Assembly (NCBI RefSeq): GCF_019931195.1
Contig: NZ_JAIOUO010000002.1
Span: 682,001-746,000 of the forward strand
DNA from: Marinobacter sp. F4216
GTDB taxonomy: Bacteria > Pseudomonadota > Gammaproteobacteria > Pseudomonadales > Oleiphilaceae
Reading direction: 5' to 3'
Length of the DNA stretch: 64,000 bases
This document shows, in pieces, positions 63,882 to 64,000 of the stretch. How positions within the stretch are numbered: position 1 is the stretch's first letter; each line of letters opens with the position of its first letter. Position numbers and translations under genes: made by a program. The notes under the pieces are model-generated. The model ran no database searches and had not been told where the DNA came from. It saw only the letters and a list, made by a program, of their open reading frames with translations.

Positions 63882-64000
63882 ATGGATACGATTGTTCGGT
63901 TTTTCCAGGATGGCGGCCCTTTCATGTACCCGATTGGCGTGGTGCTGTTGATTGGACTTGCGATAACGGTTGAGCGTTTTGTGTACCTCGGCGCCATGCG
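63882..64000 (+). CDS. MotA/TolQ/ExbB-family proton channel, N-terminal part
   Basis: Only the first 39 codons are present; the gene runs past the window end. MDTIVRFFQDGGPFMYPIG and VVLLIGLAITVERFVYLGAM are the N-terminal region and first membrane helix of ExbB/TolQ proteins, which harness the proton gradient for outer-membrane work. ATG with GGAGAG 9 bases upstream. ExbD- and TonB-like partners would be expected beyond 64000. Confidence 0.8.
   Translation, partial: MDTIVRFFQDGGPFMYPIGVVLLIGLAITVERFVYLGAM

Noticed and set aside
1-64000. tRNA genes, CRISPR arrays, intact insertion sequences
   Set aside because: No cloverleaf with T-arm consensus, no regularly spaced direct repeats and no transposase with DDE motifs were seen.

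Overview
The window looks like a marine gammaproteobacterium close to Marinobacter. This is inferred from the conserved order ffs-dnaX-ybaB-recR-rnd-ycgL-ycgN, from the protein character and from the moderately GC-rich base composition; no database search was possible. Most of the window (about 1-48 kb) is an exopolysaccharide (EPS) locus of the exosortase/PEP-CTERM type. It carries the sorting enzyme (exosortase with a C-terminal EpsI domain), its PrsK/PrsR two-component system, the TPR lipoprotein PrsT, and, at 56.9 kb, one PEP-CTERM substrate.

Layout. 0-17.4 kb: EPS assembly and decoration genes: low-molecular-weight tyrosine phosphatase, Wzy/ligase-like polymerase, Wzx flippase, five glycosyltransferases (three GT4-like, two paralogous GT2), sulfotransferase, pyruvyltransferase, deacetylase, sugar aminotransferase, a secreted lyase-like protein and a surface lipoprotein. 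An AT-rich stretch (about 4.1-7.0 kb) with two non-coding gaps looks acquired. 17.7-33.3 kb (minus strand): a hybrid NRPS-PKS operon made of a PKS-NRPS of 2195 aa (A-T-KS-AT-T-aminotransferase), an NRPS of 2146 aa (C-A-T-C-A-T) and two exosortase-system-type alpha/beta hydrolases, preceded by a Sfp-type phosphopantetheinyl transferase. 33.4-37.2 kb (plus strand): GNAT, cupin/JmjC-like hydroxylase, BioF2/FemAB-like acyltransferase and formyltransferase. 37.2-48.0 kb (minus strand): exosortase, prsT, prsR, prsK, an atypical SDR, an acyltransferase and a sugar mutarotase. 48.1-54.5 kb: housekeeping genes. 54.8-56.8 kb: MoxR ATPase and VWA protein. 56.9 kb: PEP-CTERM protein behind a good sigma-54 promoter candidate. 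58.0-64.0 kb: secreted and TPR proteins leading into an ExbB/TolQ-like channel cut by the window end.

How it fits together. The polymer would be built in the cytoplasm, flipped by Wzx, polymerised by the Wzy-like protein and decorated with sulfate, pyruvate and possibly amino groups. PrsK/PrsR with sigma-54 would switch on the PEP-CTERM protein, which the exosortase would process. The unusual part is the NRPS-PKS. In many exosortase-A loci a small acyl-ligase, decarboxylase and carrier-protein module sits with the same two hydrolases; here a complete assembly line occupies that place. By its binding-pocket residues it would start from a proline-like amino acid, extend once with malonate, convert the beta-keto group to an amine, then add a serine-like residue and glycine. 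No thioesterase is present, so how the product is released, and whether it ends up on the EPS, is open. The EPS export/copolymerase genes and the priming transferase are not in the window and probably lie upstream of base 1.
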